From Tannerellaceae bacterium (GTDB lineage: Bacteria; Bacteroidota; Bacteroidia; Bacteroidales; Tannerellaceae): DNA of 41,323 nucleotides. Below are positions 31,995-41,220 of this stretch, one piece after another. The DNA lies in the NCBI GenBank assembly GCA_031280435.1, contig JAITGS010000056.1, forward strand, positions 1 through 41,323, in the 5' to 3' direction. The notes under the pieces are model-generated. The model made no database searches, was not told where the DNA came from, and saw only the letters and a list, made by a program, of their open reading frames with translations. Numbering within the stretch: position 1 is the stretch's first letter; every line of letters starts with the position of its first letter. The translations under genes were made by a program, and so were the position numbers.

Positions 31995-34058
31995 TCAGTC
32001 CCATTCCGGCGGCTCCTCTCCTTTGAGGTGCTTCACGAAGTAGTCCTGAATCTGGTGGATTTCGAATGTGCTGCCGAGGCTGTGTCCTTTGGAGGGCAGA
32101 TAGAACTGATCGAAGTTCTTCCCGGCCTTGACAAGCGCGTCGACCACCTGGAGGGTTGAAGCAGGATCTACATTGTCGTCGAGCTCACCGTTGATCAGCA
32201 GCAGCTTGCCCCGGAGCAAAGGAGCATTATCAACGTTGGAGGAAGCCGCATACGTGGAGTCTACGGGATAGCCCATCCATTGCTCATTCCACCAGATTTT
32301 GTCCATTCGATTGTCGTGGCATCCGCAGAAGGATACGGCAACTTTGTAGAAGTCGTTGTGAAAAAGTAAGGCTCCCATTGCGCTTTGGCCTCCGGCCGAC
32401 CATCCGTAGATGCCTACTTTGCTTATGTCCATGCTTGGATAGCGGGCGGCTGCAGCCTGAATCCATAATTTGCGGTCGGGGAAGCCGGCGTCTTTCAGGT
32501 TTTTCCAGCATACGTCGTGGAAGGCCTTGGAGCGGTTGGAGGTGCCCATGCCGTCTATTGAAACGACTATAAATCCGAGCTCTACAAGCTTGGACATCAG
32601 ATGATGAGCCGGGCGAAAGGCCTTGTCGACATGCGAATCGTGCGGCCCGGCATAGATGAACTCCACGACGGGATACTTCCGCGACGGATCAAATCCGTTG
32701 GGCCGGTGAATATTCCCCCAGATGTCCGTCGTGCCGTCGCGTCCTTTAGCGTGGAAAACCTCGACGGGCTGCCAGCCTTCGCTGATTAGATCGCCAACGT
32801 CGCAACGCTCTATTTCAGCAACAAGCGAGCCGTCGGAAGTGCGCTTAAGCAAGCTTACGGGCGGCAGATCGGGGCGCGAATATACGTCGGTGTAATATTT
32901 GCGATCTTTAGAGAAAACAACCTCGTGGTTGCCGTTTTCGGGAGTCAGATCGCGGAAGCCGCCGCCGTTTAGCTTCACGCTGCAATAGTGCCTGTTGTAA
33001 GGATCTTCATTCTCGTAGAGCCCTGAAGCGTAGAAGTATACCAGGCCGGCTTTTTCGTCCGCGTAGTCGAGTGCCCGCACAACCCATTTGCCTTGAGTGA
33101 GCCTGTTCCTGATCTTGCCCGTTGTGCAGTCGATGAGGTAGAGATGCCGCCAGCCGTCTTGCTCGGAAGCCCATATCATTTGACGTCCGTCGTCGAGATC
33201 GCGGCGTATGATGTTATTATAGTAAACAAATGTGGGAGAAGTTTCGTCGGCTATGTGAGTAATCCGTCCGCTTACTGCATCCACCTCGCCGACTGTGTAT
33301 CGCTGGTGTCCTCTCTGGTTAAATTCGAAAGTGAAGGCTCGGCTGTCTTTGCGCCATCCGGTGAGGCGCAGATGAAATTGGTTGACATATTGATTCGTTT
33401 CTAAAGGTAATTGTCGCCTCTCTTTAAGGTCGAAGAGCACGGGAAGATAGACCGGCAGCACATCTCCGGGCTTGGCATAGTCGCGCCATTCCAGTATAGG
33501 CTGTCGCTGGTCTGAGGGCGCTGAGCGGATTAGAGGAATGCGCCGTTCGTCAACATCCATCACTTTCAATGTTGATATTTTCTTTGAATCGGGCGACCAT
33601 TGCAAGCGAGCGCTGTAAAAGGCTTTATTGGTTCCGTCGAGCGACAGTACAATCTCGCCGCGTCCGCCAACCGGGCGCACGCAAAGATTGTTGTCGCGAA
33701 TGTAGGCTTCCCACTGTTGATCGGGCGAGAGGACTTTGGAGGTATCTCTATGCGAGCGAAAATCGCGCTGCTGAGCTTCGCGCGTCTCTTCTTCCTGCTT
33801 CTCAACCTTCCTTTTTTTGCCGGTTTCGGCATTTACCATATAATATATGTCGCCGCTTCGCTCGTGGTTAACGTACCAGAACTCATGGGTGTCGCCCACC
33901 CAGTGCGGCTTTACAAAGGAGGAATATACGCGCCCGGCGCGCTTCAGAACCGAGTCGGCGCGCACATAGTCGGCCTTACTTAAACTTTGCGGAAATACTT
34001 CGGAGCACAATAAAAGTGCGAGAAAACAGACAGTGATTTTCTTGAGGTTCATATTCAT
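31995..34058 (-). CDS. S9 family serine peptidase, DPP IV-like
   Basis: A 687-aa exported prolyl-oligopeptidase-family enzyme, expected to release N-terminal dipeptides (X-Pro) in the periplasm. The signal peptide covers residues ~1-24 (LLLCSEVFPQ). The beta-propeller (PF00930) spans ~90-440, and the alpha/beta hydrolase (PF00326) follows. The nucleophile is S554 in YGWSAGGQS (DPP IV proper has GWSYGG). The Asp is at ~627 (GELDDNVDP) and the His at ~659 (SKGHSLG). Ala replaces Tyr beside the nucleophile and residues for N-terminal recognition were not verified, so a related S9 specificity is possible. It follows the efflux genes after 111 bp but has its own -7 box at 34107-34114. Confidence 0.9.
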   Translation of the reverse strand: MNMNLKKITVCFLALLLCSEVFPQSLSKADYVRADSVLKRAGRVYSSFVKPHWVGDTHEFWYVNHERSGDIYYMVNAETGKKRKVEKQEEETREAQQRDFRSHRDTSKVLSPDQQWEAYIRDNNLCVRPVGGRGEIVLSLDGTNKAFYSARLQWSPDSKKISTLKVMDVDERRIPLIRSAPSDQRQPILEWRDYAKPGDVLPVYLPVLFDLKERRQLPLETNQYVNQFHLRLTGWRKDSRAFTFEFNQRGHQRYTVGEVDAVSGRITHIADETSPTFVYYNNIIRRDLDDGRQMIWASEQDGWRHLYLIDCTTGKIRNRLTQGKWVVRALDYADEKAGLVYFYASGLYENEDPYNRHYCSVKLNGGGFRDLTPENGNHEVVFSKDRKYYTDVYSRPDLPPVSLLKRTSDGSLVAEIERCDVGDLISEGWQPVEVFHAKGRDGTTDIWGNIHRPNGFDPSRKYPVVEFIYAGPHDSHVDKAFRPAHHLMSKLVELGFIVVSIDGMGTSNRSKAFHDVCWKNLKDAGFPDRKLWIQAAAARYPSMDISKVGIYGWSAGGQSAMGALLFHNDFYKVAVSFCGCHDNRMDKIWWNEQWMGYPVDSTYAASSNVDNAPLLRGKLLLINGELDDNVDPASTLQVVDALVKAGKNFDQFYLPSKGHSLGSTFEIHQIQDYFVKHLKGEEPPEWD

Positions 34059-34106
34059 AACTTACGGATAATAATTGTTTTTCATTGTATCTGAATTGTG
34101 TGTCCG

Positions 34107-34114
34107 CAAATATA
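34107..34114 (-). promoter_or_regulatory. -7 box of the S9 peptidase
   Basis: TATATTTG on the minus strand, an exact match to TAnnTTTG, ~50 bp before the ATG. It implies the peptidase can be transcribed independently of the efflux genes. Confidence 0.55.
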
Positions 34115-34169
34115 TGGAAAAAGCGATACTCTGACGCACCGCCTTTCCGAGCTTCATGCCTTCACTCCA

Positions 34170-35420
34170 TCATTCCAGGATCAGAACCTGGTTGTCCTTA
34201 TAGCTTTCGTAGCCGGATACAATCACCTTGTCGCCTGCGCTAAGTCCTTCGAGCACTTCGTAATACTGCGGATTCTGGCGTCCGATGCGGATGTTGCGTC
34301 GGTAGGCCCGTTTGCCGTCGTGGTCGACTACGAATATCCAGCTTCCGCCTGTGCTCTGGAAGAAGGTGCCTTTGGGAATAATAATTCCTTCGGTTGGCTG
34401 TCCGAGCTCGAGGTTGATGTAATAGGTTTGCCCTGAGCGGATATTGTCGGGGCGCTCGCCTGTGAATACAAAGTCGGAGCGGAACTTGCCCTCGCGCACT
34501 TCGGGATAAACCTTTCTAAGCGTAAGCGCAAAATTGCCTCCCTGACGTTCGAAAGTTGCATTAAGCCCGGTACGTACGCGGTCGATGTAATGTTCGTCTA
34601 TTCTCGCCTCCACTTTATAGTCGGACAGGTCGTTGATTTGGCCTATTGTTTGGCCCGGCGATACATTTTGCCCGAGAACAATGTCTAATCGTCCGAGCTC
34701 TCCGTTGATTTGCGAGCGCACATTGAGATGATCCTTACGCTCCCTGATGAGCAGTACGTTACGCCGCATATTGTCCAGATTGTCCTCCATCACGTCAACC
34801 TGAATACTGCGATAAATGGAGTCTTGCCGCAATCTTTCGAGCACAAGCGCATGCTTTTGTATAGCCAGTTCATAGTCTTCCCTGGCCTGCAAATAGTCTT
34901 CGCGCGCTATAAGATTGTCCTTGTATAGCTGTTCCTGCTGGCCGAATTTGCGGAGCTTGCGCTGCGTATCGAGTTCGAGCTGGAGCTTCTCGTTTTGATT
35001 GTTCAGGCGGTCTTGCTCCATCGTTACCTGAGTATTTCTCAGGAAGTTCTGCTTTTCGGCAAGCTCAGCTTCAGCGCTTAGGATCTGCAAGTCGAGAGCC
35101 GAATTGCTAAGCCTGACAATAACGTCGCCGCGGTTCACCCATGCACCTTCTTCAACAACTTTTTCCTGAACTATGCCGCCTTCTTCGGGGCTGAGCTGTA
35201 CCACCGTAATGGGCTGCACCTGCCCGTCGACGCGCACAAAGTCATTGAACAAATCGACCCGCGCTTCGCCTATACTAATTCCCCGTGCATCGACTTTCAG
35301 GGTCGACGAATGATCTCCGAATATGATCCATCCGATGAGGAAAATGATAACGGCTCCAACGATGATATATGGAATATGTTTTCTCCGTATACCTTTCTTT
35401 CTTTCTAATTGTATGTCCAT
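34170..35420 (-). CDS. Membrane-fusion protein (HlyD/AcrA-type adaptor)
   Basis: A 416-aa periplasmic adaptor that would link an inner-membrane exporter to TolC. It has a short cytoplasmic start, a single membrane segment IPYIIVGAVIIFLIGWIIFG (~17-36), then a biotinyl-lipoyl half-motif (VVQLSPEEGGIVQEKVVEEGAWVNRGDVIVRL, ~80-112). A long coiled-coil hairpin follows (~115-240, rich in Glu, Gln and Leu), then the returning lipoyl half, a beta-barrel and a membrane-proximal domain ending near GLSAGDKVIVSGYESYKDNQV. The tolC-family gene is 89 bp upstream on the same strand. No ABC or RND transporter gene accompanies the pair; MacB-like ABC exporters are the usual partners of this adaptor type. Confidence 0.9.
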   Translation of the reverse strand: MDIQLERKKGIRRKHIPYIIVGAVIIFLIGWIIFGDHSSTLKVDARGISIGEARVDLFNDFVRVDGQVQPITVVQLSPEEGGIVQEKVVEEGAWVNRGDVIVRLSNSALDLQILSAEAELAEKQNFLRNTQVTMEQDRLNNQNEKLQLELDTQRKLRKFGQQEQLYKDNLIAREDYLQAREDYELAIQKHALVLERLRQDSIYRSIQVDVMEDNLDNMRRNVLLIRERKDHLNVRSQINGELGRLDIVLGQNVSPGQTIGQINDLSDYKVEARIDEHYIDRVRTGLNATFERQGGNFALTLRKVYPEVREGKFRSDFVFTGERPDNIRSGQTYYINLELGQPTEGIIIPKGTFFQSTGGSWIFVVDHDGKRAYRRNIRIGRQNPQYYEVLEGLSAGDKVIVSGYESYKDNQVLILE

Positions 35421-35509
35421 GATAATATGAGAAATGAATGGTTATTAATTAATTGATGTTATTGTATATGCACATCCTGTTGTTATGTGTATTTGCCTTC
35501 GTTGCCATT

Positions 35510-36838
35510 TTAATCAATAAGCGGCCTGCCTTTGTAATACTCCACCTGCCTGCTTTTCAACAGAAACATAAGTTGGCGTTGTAAAAGATTAGCTTTAGAC
35601 TCAAGCAATGTGTTGGCACTGGTTTGCAGCTCTATGGAACTCATCAGCCCTTCCTCAAACTTCCGCAAAGTGAGGCGGTAGGCGATTTCGTCAGCCTTCA
35701 GCTTCTTCTCCATTTGCACGCTCTCCTTGGCAAAGCCATCGCGGTCGGCCACCGATTGCTCGATCGCTGTTTGCAATTTACGCAGAGTTTCCGAGCGCTG
35801 CTCGTTTGCAATTTTCATATTGTTGCGAGCCCTTCTCACGTCGGTCAGCGCCGCAAAACCATCGAGAATCGGAATCCTCAACGACACGGAAATATACTCG
35901 CCACGGTTGTTGCCGAACTGCCTGCGGAAAGGCGTAGGCATTGTTTCCGCCTTCAGATTCTCAAAGTAGCTCGTATAGATGCCGGCCGAGAGATTTAGCG
36001 ACGGAAGCAGCCGCCCCTTCTGCATCAGATACTTGAGGCGAGTCGCCTTGCTGAGGAAGTCCGCCTGCACCGCACCGGGGTTGACATTCATGGCATAGCC
36101 GAAGATCTCGTCAACAGATTCACTCGGCGTTGGATAATCTGAGACAAGCGCCGCCGTATCTATCATAAGCTCCTCATCATAGGGATAATTCATGTAATCT
36201 TTGAGTTGCAGCATCGCCGTCGTATAGAGGTTCTGCTGGCGAGTCAGCATATAATCGTCGCCCGCCACGAGAGCCTCAATCTGGGCAACATCAGCCTTTC
36301 CCTTGAGGCCGAGCTCCTCTTCGCGTTGTACTTTTGTTAGATTTCTGTTGCTCTCTGCAAGTTTTTCGGCTGCAAACTTTATGGTGCCTTTGTAATAAGC
36401 CACGTTAACATATGCTTCCATCGTATTGAGCGCCAAATCATCCTTTGCCTTCTGAATATCGTTCTGCCCCATTTGCCTGTTGGCCTTAGCCAGCCTCCAT
36501 TGATTAACTAATTGCCCGCCGCGAAACAAAGGCAACGAACTGCCACCTTCGTAGTAATTATTAAGGGTGGTAGTATTTACGTAAGTGTTCGTCTCGGGGT
36601 CAACGGCGCGTCCAAAATTATATTGGAGCGACGAACCAACCGTAACCGACGGCAAAAATGATCCCACGGCGGCAAGTTGCTCAGCCTTGTAGATGTCGTA
36701 CGTATAAGCAGCCCGCTTAACCGCCGGGCTGTTCTCCACCGCATACTTCATGCAGTCGTTCAAGCTCCATAATCGCTCTTGCGCTGGGAGAATTGACGGG
36801 CAAAAAGCCAAAATGCTATATAAAACTATTCTTTTCAT
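35510..36838 (-). CDS. TolC family outer-membrane efflux protein
   Basis: A 442-aa exported protein with a signal peptide (residues ~1-19, ending ILPAQ) and the opening LNDCMKYAVENSPAVKRAAYTYDIYKAEQLAAVGSFLPSVTVG that marks the outer-membrane efflux protein family (PF02321). Two internally related halves, each with long heptad-rich helices (for example KFAAEKLAESNRNLTKVQREEELGLKGKADVAQIEALVA), form the periplasmic tunnel. Length is typical. It is first in the tolC-adaptor pair. A sigma-54-like promoter lies 34-50 bp upstream and a 36-bp palindrome ~105-140 bp upstream, suggesting control by an NtrC-type activator. Confidence 0.92.
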   Translation of the reverse strand: MKRIVLYSILAFCPSILPAQERLWSLNDCMKYAVENSPAVKRAAYTYDIYKAEQLAAVGSFLPSVTVGSSLQYNFGRAVDPETNTYVNTTTLNNYYEGGSSLPLFRGGQLVNQWRLAKANRQMGQNDIQKAKDDLALNTMEAYVNVAYYKGTIKFAAEKLAESNRNLTKVQREEELGLKGKADVAQIEALVAGDDYMLTRQQNLYTTAMLQLKDYMNYPYDEELMIDTAALVSDYPTPSESVDEIFGYAMNVNPGAVQADFLSKATRLKYLMQKGRLLPSLNLSAGIYTSYFENLKAETMPTPFRRQFGNNRGEYISVSLRIPILDGFAALTDVRRARNNMKIANEQRSETLRKLQTAIEQSVADRDGFAKESVQMEKKLKADEIAYRLTLRKFEEGLMSSIELQTSANTLLESKANLLQRQLMFLLKSRQVEYYKGRPLID

Positions 36839-36871
36839 CGTGTATAAACTATTATGTTCTTATTAGGAATA

Positions 36872-36888
36872 ATACAAATCACATGCCA
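36872..36888 (-). promoter_or_regulatory. Sigma-54-like promoter of the tolC-adaptor operon
   Basis: On the minus strand TGGCAT-GTGAT-TTGTA matches the -24/-12 consensus TGGCAC-N5-TTGCA with GG and the second element spaced correctly; the -12 GC reads GT. The start would fall ~25 bp before the tolC ATG. No clean TAnnTTTG is present, which favours this alternative. Confidence 0.5.
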
Positions 36889-36942
36889 AAGTCATAATGT
36901 ATATGCTATCAGCCATATACATAAGCCTCGTCGAAGCGTCAA

Positions 36943-36978
36943 CGTCAAAAAAATAGACGTTACTGTCCATTTTTTTGA
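36943..36978. promoter_or_regulatory. 36-bp palindrome, possible activator site
   Basis: GTCAAAAAAATAGAC (36943-36957) and GTCCATTTTTTTGAC (36964-36978) are inverted complements with one mismatch around a 6-nt centre. It lies 55-90 bp upstream of the sigma-54-like promoter, where NtrC-family activators commonly bind. It could also form an RNA hairpin, but no transcript is expected through it from tolC. Confidence 0.55.
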
Positions 36979-37250
36979 CACTTGCACAGCAAAAAATATA
37001 GTTCGCCGCCTTAGTTCGCTGAAAAAACCATGGCGTATTAAAGCTGCTTTTGGCTTAATCACAACTGATGCAATGAAAAGTGCCCCGCTTTTGGGGTGAA
37101 TCAGTAGTTATACTAGGAAAAGTCAGGAGCAATTTGCAACCAATACATTCTTCGCAGGAAAATAATAGCCGGAAATACATATTTGCAGGCATGAATCTGA
37201 AGAATAATTACTTCAAACCATTCCCTGCGCTTTAATTGCTACTGAAAAAA

Positions 37251-39158
37251 TCAATGATTGAGCCGTAAATTACCCTTTTCCAATACCAATCCCGAGCCGC
37301 TATCTATAAAATATCTTATTGCAGAGATTGTTTGTTCCGCAGGGAACGGCAGGGCCGCAACGATCTTCTCAACCTCAAGCGATTGAGTGCCAAGGAGCTC
37401 GGATATGGCGTCCCAGATAAGGTCGGGGTCAACCTGAGGCTCGGTTTCGGGCGTTTTTCTAAGGCAAAAGTCGCATTGTCCACAGGGTTCCGACTGTTTT
37501 TCGCCGAAATATGCGAGTAGCATTTGGCTGCGGCAGCGATTTTCGGTAGACAGATAGTCAATGGCTTTGCCTATGCGCTGTTCAAATCGTCGCCTTCGGT
37601 CTTCGTAGGCCGCGGCAGGGATGATTATATGGCGCGATTCTTCCCGGCTGCGAGAATAGATAATTCGCGGTATTTTGCGTTGGGGAATATAGTTGATTAT
37701 CCGTCTTTTAGAAAGGGAAATGAGGGTTTCGTAAACGTCTGTGTATTGGCATCCTGTTCGTGTGGCGATCAATCCCTCGTTGATGAAGGCATAATCGGTG
37801 AAAAGGCCTGTATATGTACGAAGAATGCATTGTACAATATCGTCGGTGAGCTTGCTGCCTTGCAGAAAACTGTAAAGCTCATCGCGGGTGACAAGAAACA
37901 TCAGTCGCGAGGCCCTGTCTGTTTCTTCTAAGTATTCAATGTATCCGGAAAGCTCCAGAATTTTCAGAGCATAGTGGGTTTGTAAAATCGGAAATTTGTA
38001 TACGGCACAGAATTGAGCGAGAGAAAACTCGTGTATGCTTTCGAAACCAAATCCTGCGGCCACCTGAAAATAGCTGCCCAGGGTATCATATATTTTACGA
38101 ATTACTTCTTTAGCCGGAAATTCGTCGGACATACGTTTTTTTATCTTCCTGACGTCCAGCTCGCAGCTTACTACTACTACGGCGTAGGCTTTTTCCCCGT
38201 CGCGTCCGGCTCGTCCGGCTTCCTGAAAATATTCTTCGAGCGAGCCCGGCATGTCTACATGAAGTACGAGGCGCACGTCGGGCTTGTCTATGCCCATTCC
38301 AAAGGCATTTGTGGCTACCATTACTCTACATTCTCCTTTTTTCCAACGATCTTGGCGGATGTTTTTTTCATCACTGTTGATGCCGGCATGATAAAAGTCG
38401 GCCTCGATTCCGTTTGCTTGCAGTACGGCGGCCATTTCGGCGCAGCGTTCCCGGCTGCGTACATATACAATAGCGCTGCCGGGTACTTTGTTGAGAATGT
38501 GTATAACGGTATATTGTTTTGTATCGGTATTCCGCACCACGTAGGCGAGGTTGCTACGGTGAAAGCTGACTGAAAATACGTTTGGCTCCTTGAACTTCAG
38601 TTGTTTCTGTATGTCGTCAACGGTTGTCGGAGTAGCTGTGGCCGTGAGGGCGAGTACGGCTGCGTTCGGCAGCATCTCGCGTATGTCGGCAATGGCAAGG
38701 TAGGACGGTCGGAAGTCGTATCCCCATTGCGAGATGCAGTGACATTCGTCGACGGCTATGAACGACACATTCATGGCTTTCAGTTTGGCGCGGAAGAGCT
38801 CGGAGCTCAATCGTTCGGGCGATACGTAAAGGAATTTGTAGTCTCCGAAGATGCAATTTTCGAGCCTGGCTACTATTTCCGCAGCATCCATACCGGAATA
38901 GACGGCTGTGGCCTTTACTTTTTTGTGCCTGAGGTTATCAACCTGGTCCTTCATCAAGGCAATAAGCGGAGTTACAACTATACAAATTCCATCGGCTGCA
39001 AGTGCGGGTACCTGAAAGGTTATTGATTTGCCTCCCCCGGTAGGCATTAATCCGAGCGTATCTTTTCCTGCAGCTATGGAATGGATTATGTCTTCCTGAA
39101 GTGGTCGGAAAGAGCTATATCCCCAATAGTCGGACAATATTTGGTGATAAATATCCAT
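37251..39158 (-). CDS. recQ: ATP-dependent DNA helicase RecQ family (short form)
   Basis: A 635-aa superfamily 2 helicase unwinding DNA 3' to 5'. Motif 0 is FRPLQEDII, Walker A MPTGGGKS (~39-46), the DExH box is DECHCISQWGYDFRPSYL, and motif VI reads QEAGRAGRDG. The RecQ zinc site is seen as CRSQMLLAYFGE followed by CGQCDFC. After it comes a winged-helix-like tail (~570-635); there is no recognisable HRDC domain, so this is the shorter of the two RecQ types common in Bacteroidales. It starts 10 bp after recJ's stop, so helicase and nuclease are co-expressed, a natural pair for single-strand gap and end processing. Confidence 0.94.
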   Translation of the reverse strand: MDIYHQILSDYWGYSSFRPLQEDIIHSIAAGKDTLGLMPTGGGKSITFQVPALAADGICIVVTPLIALMKDQVDNLRHKKVKATAVYSGMDAAEIVARLENCIFGDYKFLYVSPERLSSELFRAKLKAMNVSFIAVDECHCISQWGYDFRPSYLAIADIREMLPNAAVLALTATATPTTVDDIQKQLKFKEPNVFSVSFHRSNLAYVVRNTDTKQYTVIHILNKVPGSAIVYVRSRERCAEMAAVLQANGIEADFYHAGINSDEKNIRQDRWKKGECRVMVATNAFGMGIDKPDVRLVLHVDMPGSLEEYFQEAGRAGRDGEKAYAVVVVSCELDVRKIKKRMSDEFPAKEVIRKIYDTLGSYFQVAAGFGFESIHEFSLAQFCAVYKFPILQTHYALKILELSGYIEYLEETDRASRLMFLVTRDELYSFLQGSKLTDDIVQCILRTYTGLFTDYAFINEGLIATRTGCQYTDVYETLISLSKRRIINYIPQRKIPRIIYSRSREESRHIIIPAAAYEDRRRRFEQRIGKAIDYLSTENRCRSQMLLAYFGEKQSEPCGQCDFCLRKTPETEPQVDPDLIWDAISELLGTQSLEVEKIVAALPFPAEQTISAIRYFIDSGSGLVLEKGNLRLNH

Positions 39159-39168
39159 TTCAGGCCTT

Positions 39169-40899
39169 TTACTGTTCGGGAATCCTGATGTCTTTTATCA
39201 ATAGCTGGATGTTTGTATTTCCGATGTAAGCATTTTCTTCAATGCTATAACAAATGTCGAAAGGGAGTTGGGCCATTATGTACTCGCTGTATTGATGCAT
39301 GCCGAAAGCGATGGCGTGAATCGGGCTTTTGCAGCTCTCGTCTATGAGTTCGAGCCTTACGTGTTCGAGCTCTTTCCCAACGAGCTTGCTTGTGCCGAAA
39401 TCTTTTACGTTGCGGCTGCAAAAGATTGGCTTTGAGTTATCCGGCCCGAATGGGCTCATCTTTTTGAGTTCGCCCACAAGGGTTGCCGTGATGTCTTTCA
39501 GCTCTATTTCGGCGTCGATTTCTATTTGCGGCGACATCTGTTCGGGTTCAATCAGCTTGTCGGTGAGTTCCATAAATCTGTCGATGAAGAGGTCGAGGTT
39601 TTCTTCTTTGAGCGTGAGCCCAACGGCGCATGTATGTCCGCCGAAATTTTCAAGAGTGTCGCTGCAGCTTTCAATAGTTTTGTAAACGTCGAACACGTTG
39701 ATTGATCTTGCCGAGCCGGTGATCATGGAGGTTTGTGTGGATTTTGTAAGTACAACGGCAGGCATGCAGTATTTTTCGGTAAGCCGTGACGCAACGATGC
39801 CTATGACGCCGCTGTGCCAGCTCGGATCGTAAACAACTATGGCTTTGCGATCTTCCATGTTGGTGAATCTGTCGATTATAGCGTTGGCTTCGTCGGTGAT
39901 TTTCTTATCAAGTTCGCGGCGTTCGTCGTTGTATTTGTTGATATTTTCACTCTTTTCGCGAGCGCTTTCGCTGTCCCGCACGAGCAGCAGGTCAACGGCT
40001 TCTCCGCCGTTCATCATGCGTCCGGAGGCATTGATTCGAGGCCCTATTTTAAAAACTATATCGTTGATAGTGATTTCCTTACCTCCCAAGCCGCAAATGT
40101 CGATTATCCCCTTCAACCCGAGGCTCGGAAAGGAGTTGAGCTGCTTGAGCCCATAGTATGCGAGCACTCGATTTTCGCCGGTGATAGGAACAATATCGGC
40201 TGCGATGCTGACGGCGGCCAGGTCGAGGAGCTTCTCGAGCGGAGCGAGCGGAATGTCGTTGCTGGTGGAAAAAGCTTCCATGAATTTATATCCGACGCCG
40301 CATCCCGACAGGTGTTCGTATGGATATGAGGAGTCTGCGCGCTTCGGATTTAGCACAGCCACGGCATCGGGCAGTACGTCGTCGGGCTTGTGATGGTCAC
40401 ATATAATAATGTCTATGCCTTTTTCTTGTGCGTACTCAATTTTGTCAACGGCTTTGATGCCGCAATCGAGCGCAATGATGAGTGTAATGCCATGGGTGGC
40501 AGCATAGTCAATGCCTTTGATAGAAATGCCGGAGCCTTCACCGTCGCGATCGGGAATATAATAATCGAGGGTGGAAGAATAGGGCCTGAGATATTTGTAC
40601 ACCAGCGATACGGCGGTTGTTCCGTCGACATCATAATCTCCATAGATTAATATTTTTTCTTTATCTCCCAGCGCCTGATTAAGCCGTTTTACCGCCTTGT
40701 CCATATCGGGCATCTGATAGGGGTCGTGCAGGTCGCTGAGATGCGGTTGAAAAAACTTTTGTACTTCTTCCTCGGAAGTAATGCCTCTCCGGACAAGAAG
40801 CAAGCAGGTTACGGGGCTGTATCCCAGCAACATTGCAAGTTCGCTACTCTTATGTAATTCTTCCGGTGTGGGGGTGTGTAAATTCCATTTGTATGCCAT
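39169..40899 (-). CDS. recJ: Single-stranded-DNA-specific exonuclease RecJ
   Basis: A ~576-aa DHH-family 5'-3' exonuclease. The metal-binding motifs are ILIYGDYDVDGTTAVSL, ALDCGI, ICDHHKPDD (the DHH signature) and NPKRADSSYPYEHLSGCGVGYK. The DHHA1 domain shows SGSARSINVFDVYKTIESCSDTLENFGGH. The C-terminal OB-like domain (~460-576) ends with QLLIKDIRIPEQ. An in-frame Met at 40956 would add 19 residues (MCFIPISALHTDKRKK) that look unlike the family; MAYKWNLHTPTPEEL at 40899 is the normal start. It is the first gene of the recJ-recQ pair. No -7 box was recognised upstream. Confidence 0.95.
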   Translation of the reverse strand: MAYKWNLHTPTPEELHKSSELAMLLGYSPVTCLLLVRRGITSEEEVQKFFQPHLSDLHDPYQMPDMDKAVKRLNQALGDKEKILIYGDYDVDGTTAVSLVYKYLRPYSSTLDYYIPDRDGEGSGISIKGIDYAATHGITLIIALDCGIKAVDKIEYAQEKGIDIIICDHHKPDDVLPDAVAVLNPKRADSSYPYEHLSGCGVGYKFMEAFSTSNDIPLAPLEKLLDLAAVSIAADIVPITGENRVLAYYGLKQLNSFPSLGLKGIIDICGLGGKEITINDIVFKIGPRINASGRMMNGGEAVDLLLVRDSESAREKSENINKYNDERRELDKKITDEANAIIDRFTNMEDRKAIVVYDPSWHSGVIGIVASRLTEKYCMPAVVLTKSTQTSMITGSARSINVFDVYKTIESCSDTLENFGGHTCAVGLTLKEENLDLFIDRFMELTDKLIEPEQMSPQIEIDAEIELKDITATLVGELKKMSPFGPDNSKPIFCSRNVKDFGTSKLVGKELEHVRLELIDESCKSPIHAIAFGMHQYSEYIMAQLPFDICYSIEENAYIGNTNIQLLIKDIRIPEQ

Positions 40900-41220
40900 T
40901 ATAATGATTTTTTTTCTTTTGTCTGTGTGAAGTGCACTTATTGGTATGAAGCACATTAGAGGTATTTTTTCCGAAAGCCTTTTATTTTAGGCATCATGTC
41001 GGCAAAAAATAATTGCGTAAAAGTAGGCATTATTTTGTGATGAGAAAGCGAAAGATCCTTAATATTTCTTTTATGTGCTTCTTTTGGAGGGAGTATTAGT
41101 CTGTTTCACAAGCTTTCTCGTGCCCTTAATAATATTAATGTATGAAACACGTATTAGTCGGAAAAATCTGCGAGCCGGAAATGTTTAGCCAAGGACAAAG
41201 GCATCTAAACGAATCTCACT
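40900..41220. other. Intergenic region upstream of recJ
   Basis: No gene is supported. The sequence is A/T-rich. The word GTATTAGTC occurs twice (about 41092 and 41152), with TTTCAC and GAAACAC nearby in opposite orientation and an A/T-only stretch TTAATAATATTAA between. These may be binding sites for the gene beyond the window or for recJ, but the evidence is slight. Confidence 0.5.

Larger units (their letters stand above)
36839..37250. other. Intergenic region between tolC and recQ
   Basis: 412 bp. It contains the tolC promoter parts listed separately. The ~270 bp on the recQ side holds no gene I can support: a plus-strand frame of 81 codons (36854-37099) runs through the promoter and palindrome and resembles nothing, and a 14-codon frame at 37191-37235 lacks support. 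Confidence 0.6.

Noticed and set aside
36854-37099. 81-codon plus-strand ORF
   Set aside because: It runs through the tolC promoter and the palindrome, with no recognisable family or start signal.
37191-37235. 14-codon plus-strand ORF
   Set aside because: An imperfect -7-like word is too close upstream and nothing else supports it.
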